From assembly GCA_015478665.1 (NCBI GenBank), contig JADMII010000009.1:1-64000 (forward strand): a stretch of DNA of 64,000 nucleotides. The letters run 5' to 3'. The notes beneath the pieces are model-generated. The model was not told the origin of the DNA. It ran no database searches and was given only the letters and a program-made list of their open reading frames with translations. This DNA is from Dehalococcoidia bacterium (GTDB lineage Bacteria > Chloroflexota > Dehalococcoidia > DSTF01 > JACRBR01). Shown piece by piece: positions 15,134 through 23,899 of the stretch. The stretch's first letter is position 1; every line of letters starts with the position of its first letter. Position numbers and translations under genes: made by a program.

Positions 15134-16660
15134 ATGGGCAACGGGGTGCGGGTCAGCCGGCGACGATTCCTCCGCGGCGCGACGGCGGGTGTCCTGCTGA
15201 CGGCGGGTGGCGCCTCGGCGGCCGTCGTCATGCGCGAGCGCGGCGGCGAGGCGCGGACCGCCGTCCTCCGCCCCGGCGCGCCCTCCGTCGCGACGCCGGC
15301 GCCCGCTGCTACGGCCCCCTCGACGGCGCTGCGCGACCCCGACGTCCGCCTGCGCCACCTGCTCCGCCGGACGACGTTCGTGGCGCTGCCGGCGGACGTG
15401 CGGCACTTCAGTGGCCAGCCCCTCGACAGCGTCGTCGACCAGTTGCTCGGCCAGGCGGCAGCCGACGATACGCTGACCGAATCGGCGCTCGCGGGGCTCG
15501 GCCTCGACCTGACGAAGCCCGCGGACATCGTCTCGTGGTGGCTCGCCCGCATGGTGCTGACGCCGCGGCCGATGCTCGAGCGGATGACGCTGTTCTGGCA
15601 TGGGTTGCTGACGAGCGGCATCGCCAAGACCGGCGCCAGGCGCGCCTCGCTGCTGCTCGACCAGAACCGGCTCTTCCGGGCGCACGCCTTCGACACGCTC
15701 GACGTGCTGCTGAAGTCCGTCGTCCGCGACCCGGCGATGATGCTCTGGCTCGACCTCGCGACGAGCAAGGTCGGCCACGCGAACGAGAACTACGCCCGCG
15801 AGCTGATGGAGATGTTCACGCTGGGCGCCGGGAACTACAGCGAGCAGGACGTGCGCGAGTCGGCGCGCGCCCATACGGGCTACGCACTCAGCGCGCGCGG
15901 CACGCAGTTCGTCTTCCGTCCGGCGCAGCACGACAACGGCCCGAAGACGTTCCTCGGGCAGACGGGCAACCTCGATGCGGACGCCATCGTCGACATCATC
16001 CTCAAGCAGCCGGTGGCCGCGGAGCACTTCGCGCGCAAGGTCTTCGAGTCGTTCGCCTACGCCGCGCCCGGCGCCGCGACGCTGGCGCCGATCGCCGCCG
16101 TGGCGCGAAGCAGCGGCTTCAGCCTCCGCGCCGTAATGCGGGCCGTGCTGACGTCGGACGCCTTCTACGCGCCGCAGGCCTATCGGGCGCAGGTGAAGAG
16201 CCCGACGGAGTACGTCGTCGGCGCCGCGCGGCTGCTCGGCGTGCAGGGCAACGGCCGCGGCCTGGCGCAGGCGAGCCGGCTGATGGGGCAGGTGCTCTTC
16301 AACCCGCCGGACGTCTCCGGCTGGCCGGGTGGGCGGACGTGGATCGGCACCAGCACGTGGTTCGCGCGCGTGAACTTCGCGGCGGCGCTCGTGAACGGCG
16401 GCGGGCGGGCGCGAGCGCGCACGGCCCAGGCGCCCAACGTCGCATCGCTCTTCGCATCGCCGGCGTCGGCGCAGGAGGCCGTCGGCCAGGCGGCGCTGGC
16501 GACCGTCGACGGCCAGCTCAGCGCGCCGTCGCGCGCCGCGCTGGCGGCGTATCTCGATGACGGCGCCGGCTTCGCGACGCTGGCGGCGGACCAGCGCGAC
16601 GCGCGGCTGCGCGGGCTCGTCGCCCTGTTGCTGTCCTCGCCCGAGTACCAGCTGGCGTGA
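15134..16660 (+). CDS. DUF1800 family secreted protein
   Basis: A 508-residue protein of the DUF1800 family (function unknown, widespread partner of DUF1501). The N terminus carries a twin-arginine signal, VSRRRFLRGATAGVLL, so it should be exported folded. Typical family blocks are LRHLLRRTTF, WWLARMVLTPRPMLERMTLF (with the following WHG), NENYARELMEMFTLGAG, HDNGPKTFLG and FNPPDVSGWPGGRTWI. The ATG at 15134 immediately precedes the Tat region; a GTG one codon earlier is also possible. It is followed 15 bp downstream by the DUF1501 gene with which it forms an operon. Confidence 0.9.
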   Translation: MGNGVRVSRRRFLRGATAGVLLTAGGASAAVVMRERGGEARTAVLRPGAPSVATPAPAATAPSTALRDPDVRLRHLLRRTTFVALPADVRHFSGQPLDSVVDQLLGQAAADDTLTESALAGLGLDLTKPADIVSWWLARMVLTPRPMLERMTLFWHGLLTSGIAKTGARRASLLLDQNRLFRAHAFDTLDVLLKSVVRDPAMMLWLDLATSKVGHANENYARELMEMFTLGAGNYSEQDVRESARAHTGYALSARGTQFVFRPAQHDNGPKTFLGQTGNLDADAIVDIILKQPVAAEHFARKVFESFAYAAPGAATLAPIAAVARSSGFSLRAVMRAVLTSDAFYAPQAYRAQVKSPTEYVVGAARLLGVQGNGRGLAQASRLMGQVLFNPPDVSGWPGGRTWIGTSTWFARVNFAAALVNGGGRARARTAQAPNVASLFASPASAQEAVGQAALATVDGQLSAPSRAALAAYLDDGAGFATLAADQRDARLRGLVALLLSSPEYQLA

Positions 16661-16675
16661 GCCGAGGAGGAGAGG

Positions 16676-17926
16676 ATGATCGGTCGACGTGACTTCGTGA
16701 AGAAGGGTGTGGCGCTGGTCACGCTCGGGACGGCGCAGGCGATGGTGCCGGCGGTCTTCAAGGGCGCCTTCGCGATTCGCGCGTCGGACGCCGACGCGGC
16801 GGCGGCATTGCCGGCGAAGACGCTCGTGGTGCTGCAACTCGCCGGCGGCAACGACGGCCTGAACACGCTCGTGCCGTACCGCGACCCCGCCTACGCCGCC
16901 GCCCGCCCGACGCTCGGCGTCGCGGCGAAGGACGTGCTGGCGCTCGACGAGGCCGTCGGGCTGCACCCGAAGCTCAGCGGCCTGAAGACGTTGTGGGGCG
17001 GCAAGAAGCTCGCCGTCGTGCAGGGGGTGGGCTACGACCAGCCGAGTTTCTCGCACTTCCAGTCGATGCTGATCTGGCAGAACGGCGGCGCCCGGGCGGC
17101 GGCCGGCGAGGGCTGGCTCAGCGATTATCTTTCGCGGCTCGAGTCGGAGGAGCACGACCCGCTGCACGGCTTCAACGTCGGTCAGTTCGTCGCGCCCGAG
17201 CTGTACTCGACGAAGGCGCCGACGGTCGCCGCACCCAGCGCCGACGCCTACGGATTCCAGCAGCTGGCGCCGGACGCCGCCGACGCGCGGCTACGCCAGA
17301 CGGCGCTCCTCCGCATGTACGAGCAGTTCCCGAAGGACACGCCGTACGCGGCGCTGCTCGAGACTACCGAGGCCGACGCCGTCTCCAGCCAGACGTCGCT
17401 GACCGCCGCCGTCGCGGCGCACACGCCGGCAGTGCAGTATCCGAACACGTCGATCGCCAACGGCCTCAAGCTGATCGCGCAGGTGGTGGCGAGCGGCGCG
17501 AAGCTGCGCGTCGCCCACGTCACGCTCGGCGGCTTCGACACGCACTCGGCGCAGCGGCCGGAACAGGAGCAGCTGCTCGGCGAGCTCGGCGATGCGCTGG
17601 CGGCGTTCTATGCCGACCTCCAGGCGTTGGGAAAGGCCGGCGACGTGCTGACGATGACCTGGTCGGAGTTCGGCCGGCGCGTGCAGGAGAATGCGAGCGC
17701 CGGCACCGACCACGGCACCGCGGCGCCGCTCTTCGTCATCGGCGGCGGCGTCAGGGGCGGCGTCTACGGGCGTGCGCCGTCGCTGACGGACCTCGACAAC
17801 GGCAACCTGAAGTTCACGACGGACTTCCGCTCGGTGTACGCGACGCTCCTTGAGCGCTGGTGCGGCGCGCCTTCGCAGGACGTGCTCGGCGCGCGCTATC
17901 CGCTGATCGACGGGCTGATCGCATAG
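16676..17926 (+). CDS. DUF1501 family secreted protein
   Basis: A 416-residue protein of the DUF1501 family, which belongs to the alkaline-phosphatase/sulfatase-like clan but has no established substrate. It starts with a Tat-type signal (GRRDFVKKGVALVTLG). Family features are VLQLAGGNDGLNTLVPY, YDQPSFSHFQSMLIWQNGG, LGGFDTHSAQRPEQEQLLGE and MTWSEFGRRVQENASAGTDH, followed by HG. The ATG at 16676 has a strong GGAGGAGAGG site. Together with the DUF1800 partner it is exported folded. The nearby divergent PQQ/cupredoxin gene may serve the same surface process, which is only a context guess. Confidence 0.92.
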   Translation: MIGRRDFVKKGVALVTLGTAQAMVPAVFKGAFAIRASDADAAAALPAKTLVVLQLAGGNDGLNTLVPYRDPAYAAARPTLGVAAKDVLALDEAVGLHPKLSGLKTLWGGKKLAVVQGVGYDQPSFSHFQSMLIWQNGGARAAAGEGWLSDYLSRLESEEHDPLHGFNVGQFVAPELYSTKAPTVAAPSADAYGFQQLAPDAADARLRQTALLRMYEQFPKDTPYAALLETTEADAVSSQTSLTAAVAAHTPAVQYPNTSIANGLKLIAQVVASGAKLRVAHVTLGGFDTHSAQRPEQEQLLGELGDALAAFYADLQALGKAGDVLTMTWSEFGRRVQENASAGTDHGTAAPLFVIGGGVRGGVYGRAPSLTDLDNGNLKFTTDFRSVYATLLERWCGAPSQDVLGARYPLIDGLIA

Positions 17927-18122
17927 CGGCGCGCCTGCCTCGCGCGGGCTGGTCGACGTGCAGAACAGATTCTTCGCTGGCGCTACACAATGACAGTCGC
18001 TGCGGCCTGCGACGCGGGCCGGCGGTTCCGCTTGCCTGCCGCCGCGTCGCAGCGTGCACGCCGGGGCTCCAACTCGGCGCAGCCCCAGGAGACAGGGATG
18101 CGTGTGCACTGTGGCGCCGGCG

Positions 18123-19226
18123 TTACGGCAGCAGCTCGCGCGCCCGCAGCTCCTCGATCGCCCGCAGCGTGCGACGGGAGATCTTCGTAAAGAGCTCGAC
18201 GCCGCGCTCGTTCGCCGAATCGAGTGCGCCGATCGTCACGACGGAGTACGCCAGCAGGATGAGCATCGAGACGCGGTAGTCGTCCCAGCAGCGCTCGAAG
18301 CTGTAGCCTTGCACGCCGTGCTCGACGAGCGCGTCGTGGTATAGCCGCACGAGGTCGCGCTCCCGCGCCGCGCGCTCCTCTTCGGGCAGCGTGCCGGCGA
18401 TGAAGTATGCAGCATCGAAGACGCCGCCGCCTTTCGTCGCCAGTTGCCAGTCGATGACGGCGAATTCCGGACCGCCGCCGGGCGACGCGAAGAACATGTT
18501 GTCCAGCCGGTAGTCGCCGTGCACGATCGTGCCCGGGAAGTCCGCCGTCAAGTTGTGGAGCAGCGGCCGGATGCGACGGCCGAAGCCTGCGCCCAGCTCG
18601 CGCATCTCGGGCGTCAGGTAGGACGACGTGAACTCACAGAACGGCGCCCAGCCGGCCTCGTAGCTCTGCTCCGCCGCAGCGACGTTCCACTCGGCGTCCG
18701 CGCCCGGCATCCACTCGAGCGCGTCCAGCTCGCCGCTGTCCCACCACGCCGCCTGAAACGCCGCCAGCTCCCGCAGCGCGAGCCGCGCGTGCCCGAGCGT
18801 GCATCCCGCGAGCTGGTCGCCGACGCGCGCCGGCGCCAGGTCCTCGAGCAGCAGCAGGTAGTCGCCGGTCCCCGGCTCGAACGCATGGAAGTAGCAGCGC
18901 GGCGTCCGCAGCCGCAGATCCCGCGCGATCTCGCGATAGAACGCCACCTCGCGCTCGTAGAAACGAAAGTACATGGCGATGGCGCGGTTCCCGGGCGCCG
19001 CCGCCGGGAACTTCGCGATCAGCGACGCCGGCGCGCCCGGTTCCGGCGCGTCGTAGCGCAGCGCGATCTGCGCGAGCTGCCCCATGAAGCCGGAGCCCTC
19101 GCCGATGATCCGGATGTCGTGCCCGTGCACGCGCGCGCGGTCGATGGCGCCGCTCGTGCGGAGGGCCGTCGTCAGCCACTGGGGCGTCACCTCCGCCGGA
19201 GTGCCGGGGAACATCGAGATCGCCAT
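18123..19226 (-). CDS. Phosphotransferase (aminoglycoside phosphotransferase/choline-kinase-like)
   Basis: A 367-residue protein-kinase-like small-molecule phosphotransferase. The catalytic loop is TIVHGDYRLDNMFFA (Brenner-type HGDxxxxN) and the metal motif is FAVIDWQLATKGGGVFDAAY. The N-lobe has IIGEGSGFMGQLAQIALRY as the nucleotide loop and ASLIAKFPAA with the lysine. The closest pattern is the DUF1679/EcKinase-like subgroup; the substrate is unknown. A GATAAT box lies 7 nt before the ATG (19234-19239), so the mRNA is probably leaderless. The gene stands alone, convergent with the DUF1501 gene. Confidence 0.85.
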   Translation of the reverse strand: MAISMFPGTPAEVTPQWLTTALRTSGAIDRARVHGHDIRIIGEGSGFMGQLAQIALRYDAPEPGAPASLIAKFPAAAPGNRAIAMYFRFYEREVAFYREIARDLRLRTPRCYFHAFEPGTGDYLLLLEDLAPARVGDQLAGCTLGHARLALRELAAFQAAWWDSGELDALEWMPGADAEWNVAAAEQSYEAGWAPFCEFTSSYLTPEMRELGAGFGRRIRPLLHNLTADFPGTIVHGDYRLDNMFFASPGGGPEFAVIDWQLATKGGGVFDAAYFIAGTLPEEERAARERDLVRLYHDALVEHGVQGYSFERCWDDYRVSMLILLAYSVVTIGALDSANERGVELFTKISRRTLRAIEELRARELLP

Positions 19227-19233
19227 TGCGCCG

Positions 19234-19239
19234 ATTATC
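19234..19239 (-). promoter_or_regulatory. -10 box of a predicted leaderless promoter (phosphotransferase)
   Basis: GATAAT on the minus strand, five of six bases matching TATAAT, 7 nt before the start codon at 19226. Confidence 0.45.
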
Positions 19240-19357
19240 CTGCGTCGTTCCGGACGGCGTCAACAGCTGCCACACAGGGGTCTACGAACCGCCGTTCACG
19301 CGTGTGTGAGCGCACGCACGCAGGGCGCGATCCGGCACGCCGCGCCGTCGCCTCCGG

Positions 19358-20593
19358 CTACCCCGAGAGCTCGGCGGCCTCGGCCTTCTCCAGCTCGAAG
19401 GCGCGGTGCAGCGCGCGCACGGCGTCGGCGACGCGGTCTTCGGGGATGATGCAGGTGATGCGGATCTCGCTCGTCGAGATGATCTCGATGTTGATGCCGG
19501 CGTCGGACATCGTCTTGAACATGCGGGCGGCGTAACCCGGCGCGCTCTGGATGCCGGTGCCGACGATGCTCACCTTGCCGACGCGCTCGTCGGCGTCGGC
19601 ACTGCGGGCGCCGATCTGCTCGGCGACATCGCGCACGAGCGGCAGCGCGCGATCGACGTCGTCCTTGCCGATGGTGAAGGTGATGTCCGTGAGTTGTCCT
19701 TCGCTCTGATTCTGGACGATCGTATCGACGGACAGGCGCGCATCGGCGAGCGGCGCGAAGACTTCGGCGGCGATCCCCGGCCGGTCCGGCACCTGGCGGA
19801 TCGTGATCTTCGCGACATCGAGGTCATGGGCGATGCCGCGGACGCGGTTGAAGCCTTCCATATCGACGCCTCCGTGAATCAGCGTGCCCGGCTCGTCCTC
19901 GAAGCTTGAGGCGACGAGAATCGGGATGTTGTAGACGCTGCCCAGCTCGACGGCGCGCGGCGCCATCACCTTCGCCCCCTTGCTTGCCAGCTCGAGCATC
20001 TCTTCGTACGTGATGTCCTGCAGCTTGCGCGCGTCGGCCACGACGCGCGGGTCGGCGGTGTAGACGCCATCGACGTCGGTGAAGATCTCGCAGCGCGCGT
20101 CGAGCGCGGCGGCGAAGGCGACGGCCGTCGTGTCGGAGCCGCCGCGGCCGATCGTCGCGACGTCCATGCTCTCCGTGAGGCCCTGGAAGCCGGCGACGAT
20201 GACGACGCGCCCGCGCCCCAGCTCATCCCGCAGCCGCGCCGGCTCGATGGCGAGGATGCGCGCGTTGCGGTGCACCGAATCCGTCCGCATGCCGGCCTGC
20301 GCGCCGGAGAGGCTGATCGCCTCGACGCCGAGACCGTGCAGCGCCATCACGAGCAGCGCGCTCGACTGCGTCTCGCCGGTGCTCAGCAGCACGTCCATCT
20401 CGCGCGGCTGCGGGTGCTCCGTCACCCGATGGGCGAGGGCGATCAGCTCATCGGTCGTGTCGCCCATCGCGGAGACGACGGCGACGACGCGGTCGCCGGC
20501 CGCGGCGCGGCGCTGGATGCGACCGGCGACGTGCTTGATGCGTTCGGCGCCGGCCACGGAGCTGCCGCCGTACTTCTGGACCACGAGTGGCAT
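19358..20593 (-). CDS. lysC: Aspartate kinase
   Basis: A 411-residue aspartokinase that phosphorylates aspartate at the head of the lysine/threonine/methionine pathway. The N-terminal kinase motif is VQKYGGSSVAGAERI. Other landmarks are ISLSGAQAG, GRGGSDTTAVAFAAAL and TDVDGVYTADPRVV. Two ACT domains follow, with GIAAEVFAPLADARLSVDTI and GTGIQSAPGYAARMFKTMSD, so feedback inhibition by lysine and/or threonine is expected. The start is the ATG at 20593 (MPLVVQKYGG). A TAGGAT box at 20637-20642 on the minus strand could drive it with a short leader. dapB of the same pathway is 18 kb away. Confidence 0.95.
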   Translation of the reverse strand: MPLVVQKYGGSSVAGAERIKHVAGRIQRRAAAGDRVVAVVSAMGDTTDELIALAHRVTEHPQPREMDVLLSTGETQSSALLVMALHGLGVEAISLSGAQAGMRTDSVHRNARILAIEPARLRDELGRGRVVIVAGFQGLTESMDVATIGRGGSDTTAVAFAAALDARCEIFTDVDGVYTADPRVVADARKLQDITYEEMLELASKGAKVMAPRAVELGSVYNIPILVASSFEDEPGTLIHGGVDMEGFNRVRGIAHDLDVAKITIRQVPDRPGIAAEVFAPLADARLSVDTIVQNQSEGQLTDITFTIGKDDVDRALPLVRDVAEQIGARSADADERVGKVSIVGTGIQSAPGYAARMFKTMSDAGINIEIISTSEIRITCIIPEDRVADAVRALHRAFELEKAEAAELSG

Positions 20594-20693
20594 GGGTGCA
20601 TCTCTCTCGCCGGCGAATTCGTCGCGCCGTCTGGTCGATCCTATCGAATCGGTGCGACGGGCGCAGGCGCTGGCCGGCCCTTGGCCGGCGCCC

Positions 20694-21647
20694 TCAATCT
20701 GCGGCGCTCGGCTTGGCCTGCGACTGGATCGTCGTGCCGGCGATCGGCGCCGCGCGCTGCCACCACGGCCACGACGCCGCTGTCGCCGCGTAGTCGCCCG
20801 CACGCCCGCGCACGATCGCGTCGGCGATGCGCGCCGCCTCGACGTTCGGCCGCACGGCGTGTACCCGCACGATGTCTGCGCCGCCAGCGATGGCCAGCGC
20901 GGTCACCGCGACGGTCGCCACGTCGCGCTCCTCGGGCGCCAGTCCCAGCACGCTGCCGATGAAGTGCTTGCGGGAGTGCGCGACCAGCAGCGGATGCCCC
21001 AGTGCGCGGAACTCCGCCAGGCGCCGCAGCACCTCGATGTCCTCGTCGTGTGACTTGCCGAAGGCGATCCCCGGGTCGACGATCAACGCCTCCTCGCCGA
21101 TCCCGGCCGCCCGCGCCAGGCGGATGCGCTCCCGGAAGAAGGCGACGTGGGCGCCGGCGAGATCGTCGTAGCGCGGCGGCGCGGCCGGTCGCACCTTCGG
21201 CCGCTCGTAGGTGTAGTTGATCACCAGCGCCGCCCCGTGCCGGGCCGCCGCTGCCGCCGTCGACGTGTCGCGCATGAAGCCGCCGATGTCGTTGATCATG
21301 TGCGCGCCCGCCTGCAGCGCCGCCTCCGCTACCACGCCCTTGTAGGTGTCCGCCGAGATCACGAGGTCGACATCGCGCGCCACCCGGGCGACCGTCTCGC
21401 CGACAAACTGCGCCTCTTCGTCCGCCTGTCGCACCGGCACGTCGGCGCGCGCGCTCTCCCCGCCGATGTCGATGATGTCGGCTCCGTCCTCGGCCGCCTG
21501 CACCGCGCGACGCAGCGCTGCGTCCAGATCGCGGCCGGTGCCGTCGTGCGAGAACGAGTCGTCGGTGAGATTGAGGATCGCCATCACGTAGGTGCGCGCG
21601 CCGAGCGGCAAGGCACGGCCCCGCACCCGCAGCACGTCGAGGCTCAC
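20694..21647 (-). CDS. folP: Dihydropteroate synthase, divergent
   Basis: A 317-residue pterin-binding TIM barrel. Pterin and catalytic landmarks are kept: AILNLTDDSFS, SADTYKG, INDIGG, VDPGIAFGK, HSRKHFIG and RVHAV. The loop that contacts p-aminobenzoate is altered: the usual STRPG is SARAD (residues 65-69). The MHM segment is NYTY and the final RVHDV is RVHAV. It could therefore have unusual sulfonamide sensitivity or another pterin substrate. The start is a GTG at 21647, 3 bp after the stop of the PRC-barrel gene, implying cotranscription. The 3' tail of about 35 residues is extra. Confidence 0.85.
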   Translation of the reverse strand: MSLDVLRVRGRALPLGARTYVMAILNLTDDSFSHDGTGRDLDAALRRAVQAAEDGADIIDIGGESARADVPVRQADEEAQFVGETVARVARDVDLVISADTYKGVVAEAALQAGAHMINDIGGFMRDTSTAAAAARHGAALVINYTYERPKVRPAAPPRYDDLAGAHVAFFRERIRLARAAGIGEEALIVDPGIAFGKSHDEDIEVLRRLAEFRALGHPLLVAHSRKHFIGSVLGLAPEERDVATVAVTALAIAGGADIVRVHAVRPNVEAARIADAIVRGRAGDYAATAASWPWWQRAAPIAGTTIQSQAKPSAAD

Positions 21648-21650
21648 GGC

Positions 21651-22322
21651 TCAGTCGTCCGCATCGAACTCTTGCAGCGTGTCGAGCGCTGCGTCGTCGA
21701 TGTCCACCCGCACGACGTCGGCCACCACCTCGACGACGCGGTCGATCGGCAGGACGACGTCCTTCGAGAAGATCAGCCCGCGCCGGATCACGAGCGCGCG
21801 GACCCGGCCGCTCGCCTCGTCGTACAGCACACGGTCGACCTCGCCGATCTTGCGGTGCGGGTTGAGGCGCCATACCGGCGAGTTGTGCTGGATGTCGACC
21901 TCGTCGGGCGCGTGCGCCATCACCTCGTGCAGCATATAGGGGCCCGGCTCCCCCGGGATCGACGTCACGATGCGCGCGATGTCCGAGGCGTCCGGCCAGC
22001 CCTGCTTCCTGTCCGGCAGGTAGTCGAAGTGCTCCTCGATGTAGTCGACCGAGTGCTCCTTGAATTCCCTGGCGCTCATCGAGATGCGCACGTCGTCGGA
22101 ATCGGCGCTCGTCACCGTCGCGAGCGGCACGACGCGGTCATGCGAGAGCCCCCAGCCGCCGGCCCAGAGCGGCCGCTCGCTGCGCAGCACGCCGACGTCG
22201 ATCACGATGTGGGTCAGCGCGAGCGTCTTCGGGTTCAGTACGAAGCGGCTGAGCACGCCGAGCTTCTCGCCGTCGCGGCTGATCACGCTCACGCCGAGCC
22301 GCAGATCCTCGATCCGTGTCAT
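21651..22322 (-). CDS. PRC-barrel domain protein
   Basis: A 223-residue cytoplasmic protein with two PRC-barrel-like halves. The first (residues 3-75) has LGVSVISRDGEKLGVLSRFV and ALTHIVIDVG. The second (about 150-220) has WRLNPHRKIGEVDRVLYDEA and ALVIRRGLIFSKDVVLPIDR. Such domains occur in RimM and in photosystem or sporulation proteins; here they probably mediate RNA or protein contacts. The ATG at 22322 has a GAGGGTGAG site. It is the first gene of a unit with folP (3-bp gap), which gives no clear functional clue. Confidence 0.8.
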   Translation of the reverse strand: MTRIEDLRLGVSVISRDGEKLGVLSRFVLNPKTLALTHIVIDVGVLRSERPLWAGGWGLSHDRVVPLATVTSADSDDVRISMSAREFKEHSVDYIEEHFDYLPDRKQGWPDASDIARIVTSIPGEPGPYMLHEVMAHAPDEVDIQHNSPVWRLNPHRKIGEVDRVLYDEASGRVRALVIRRGLIFSKDVVLPIDRVVEVVADVVRVDIDDAALDTLQEFDADD

Positions 22323-22350
22323 CTCACCCTCGCGAAGGGCAGACCCGCAG

Positions 22351-23190
22351 TCACACTGTCGCCGTCGCCGGCAGCTGCACCGGCCGCGGGTTGACGACGT
22401 AGCGGTCGAGGAACAGCGCCATGATCGATGCGCACTGCCGGCCGAGGTCGGGCGCCGCATCGAAGCCATGCGGCGCGTCGGCGAACATGTGCAGCTCCAC
22501 CGGCACGGCCGCCTCGTCGAGCGCGCGATACATCCGGATCGATGCCTGCTGCGGCACGAGCTCGTCCTTGTTCCCGTGCATGAGCAGCGTCGGCGGAAAG
22601 GCGGCGCTCACGTGCGCCAGCGGCGACACGTCGCGCAGCGCGTCGGCGCTCGCATGCTCCCCCATCAGCGCCTGGACGACCGGCGCGAGCGGCGTGCCGG
22701 ACGCGATCTCCGCCGCCGGCGCGTAGAACGCGATCGATGCCGCCACCCGGGTGCTGACGCCGGCGTGACCGCCGTCGCCCTCGAACACCGGCAGCCCCGG
22801 CGTGCCCGCCGCGACGAGCGAGAGATGACCGCCGGCCGAGTTGCCGGAGATGCAGACCTTCTCCGGGTCGATGCCCAGTTCGGCGGCGTTCGCGCGCATC
22901 CAGCGGATCGCCGCCTTCACGTCGTGGATCTGCGCCGGCCACGTCGCCTCGCCCGTCAGGCGGTACTCCGACGCCACGCAGACGTAGCCGAGCCGCCCGA
23001 GCAGGATGCCGTAGCCGTGCAGCTGCGAGCGGTCGCCGCTTGCCCAGCCGCCGCCGTGCACCAGCAGCACCGACGGCGCGCCCGCGCGCCGCTCCGGCGG
23101 CCGATACACGTTGCATCGCAGCTCGCGCCCGCCGCCCGTTCCGAACACAACGTCCCGCTCGATGGTGACCCGCCCCGTCTCGCTGGCCAT
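22351..23190 (-). CDS. Alpha/beta hydrolase (HSL/BD-FAE-like esterase)
   Basis: A 279-residue esterase/lipase-like hydrolase. It has the oxyanion-hole segment LLVHGGGWASGD and the nucleophile elbow ISGNSAGGHLSLVAAG. An acidic residue is in LLMHGNKDELVP and the catalytic His in FADAPHGFDA, so the triad is complete. The HGGGW and GxSAGG patterns place it in the hormone-sensitive-lipase/BD-FAE group. The ATG at 23190 follows GGGGAGGCAGC. It ends 28 bp before the PRC-barrel gene, so the three minus-strand genes may be one operon. The substrate is unknown. Confidence 0.9.
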   Translation of the reverse strand: MASETGRVTIERDVVFGTGGGRELRCNVYRPPERRAGAPSVLLVHGGGWASGDRSQLHGYGILLGRLGYVCVASEYRLTGEATWPAQIHDVKAAIRWMRANAAELGIDPEKVCISGNSAGGHLSLVAAGTPGLPVFEGDGGHAGVSTRVAASIAFYAPAAEIASGTPLAPVVQALMGEHASADALRDVSPLAHVSAAFPPTLLMHGNKDELVPQQASIRMYRALDEAAVPVELHMFADAPHGFDAAPDLGRQCASIMALFLDRYVVNPRPVQLPATATV

Positions 23191-23629
23191 GCTGCCTCCC
23201 CGGCTGTTCACGATGCTCCTTCGCTGACGGTACGCCCTGCCCGCAGCGCAGGCAAGCGAGACGGAGAGCCGCGTTCGGGCGGAGGCCAGCGGTTCGCCGG
23301 ATCGCCCCGTCAACGCGGCATCGTGGCTCGTCGCACCACACCCGCTACCCGCGCCCGTCGGCGCCCGCGCCCCTCATCCACGCTCCCCCTCCCACCTCCG
23401 TGCTCCACCGTCGACGTTCCGTCCAATATCCGACAGCGCCCGGCACGACTCTCGCCGCCCATCGACAACCAGATGCGTCGTCTCGTGCCAGGCGGCGCGC
23501 TTCGGTATACTCCGGCGCCCGTTGTTGCGGCCGGCTGCCGTACGATGACGCGCCCGATACTTCGAAATCAGACGCCGCCGCCCGTGCTCTCGCCGCGCGG
23601 GGGCGATGCGGCTGCGAGGAGGAGCAGGC
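23191..23629. other. Intergenic region, 439 bp, with a promoter for the small ribosomal gene
   Basis: No gene is supported. A good -10 box, TATACT, lies at 23506-23511, oriented to the tiny downstream gene, with a leader of roughly 110 nt. The rest is unstructured high-GC sequence. Confidence 0.45.
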
Positions 23630-23728
23630 ATGAGCTCGGTCGTCAAGAAGCGCCGCAAGAAGATGCGGAAGCACAAGCACCGCAAGATGCTCAAGAAGAC
23701 GCGCTGGCAACGCAAGCACAAGGGCTGA
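23630..23728 (+). CDS. bS22-like/AURKAIP1-COX24 domain small ribosomal protein
   Basis: A 32-residue, extremely basic protein, MSSVVKKRRKKMRKHKHRKM then LKKTRWQRKHKG. It has the unmistakable pattern of the AURKAIP1/COX24 domain family, whose actinobacterial member is the small-subunit protein bS22 and whose mitochondrial member is mS38. It should bind 16S rRNA in the small subunit near the decoding region. The ATG at 23630 follows GAGGAGGAGCAGGC, a very strong ribosome binding site, and a TATACT promoter lies about 120 bp upstream. The gene is monocistronic. Confidence 0.88.
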   Translation: MSSVVKKRRKKMRKHKHRKMLKKTRWQRKHKG

Positions 23729-23887
23729 TCGCGCGCCCGCGCGCATGGCGTAGCTGCGGGTCGCACGCCGCCGCTAGAGGGCGCCGGATTCACGTCTCTG
23801 AGGGGCGCCTCAGCGGCGGCGCGAACAACGTCGGCTGATCGCCCGCGCCGATGCCTGCGCTCCGGCCTCCGACGGCCGCCCCTCCGC

Positions 23888-23893
23888 TACCCT
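23888..23893 (+). promoter_or_regulatory. -10 box of a predicted leaderless promoter (gene at 23900)
   Basis: TACCCT, 6 nt before the ATG at 23900, with no ribosome binding site in between. Confidence 0.4.
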
Positions 23894-23899
23894 GCTCCC

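Noticed and set aside
15038-17167. 709-codon minus-strand frame opposite DUF1800/DUF1501
   Set aside because: Shadow of two genes with clear family motifs and Tat signals.
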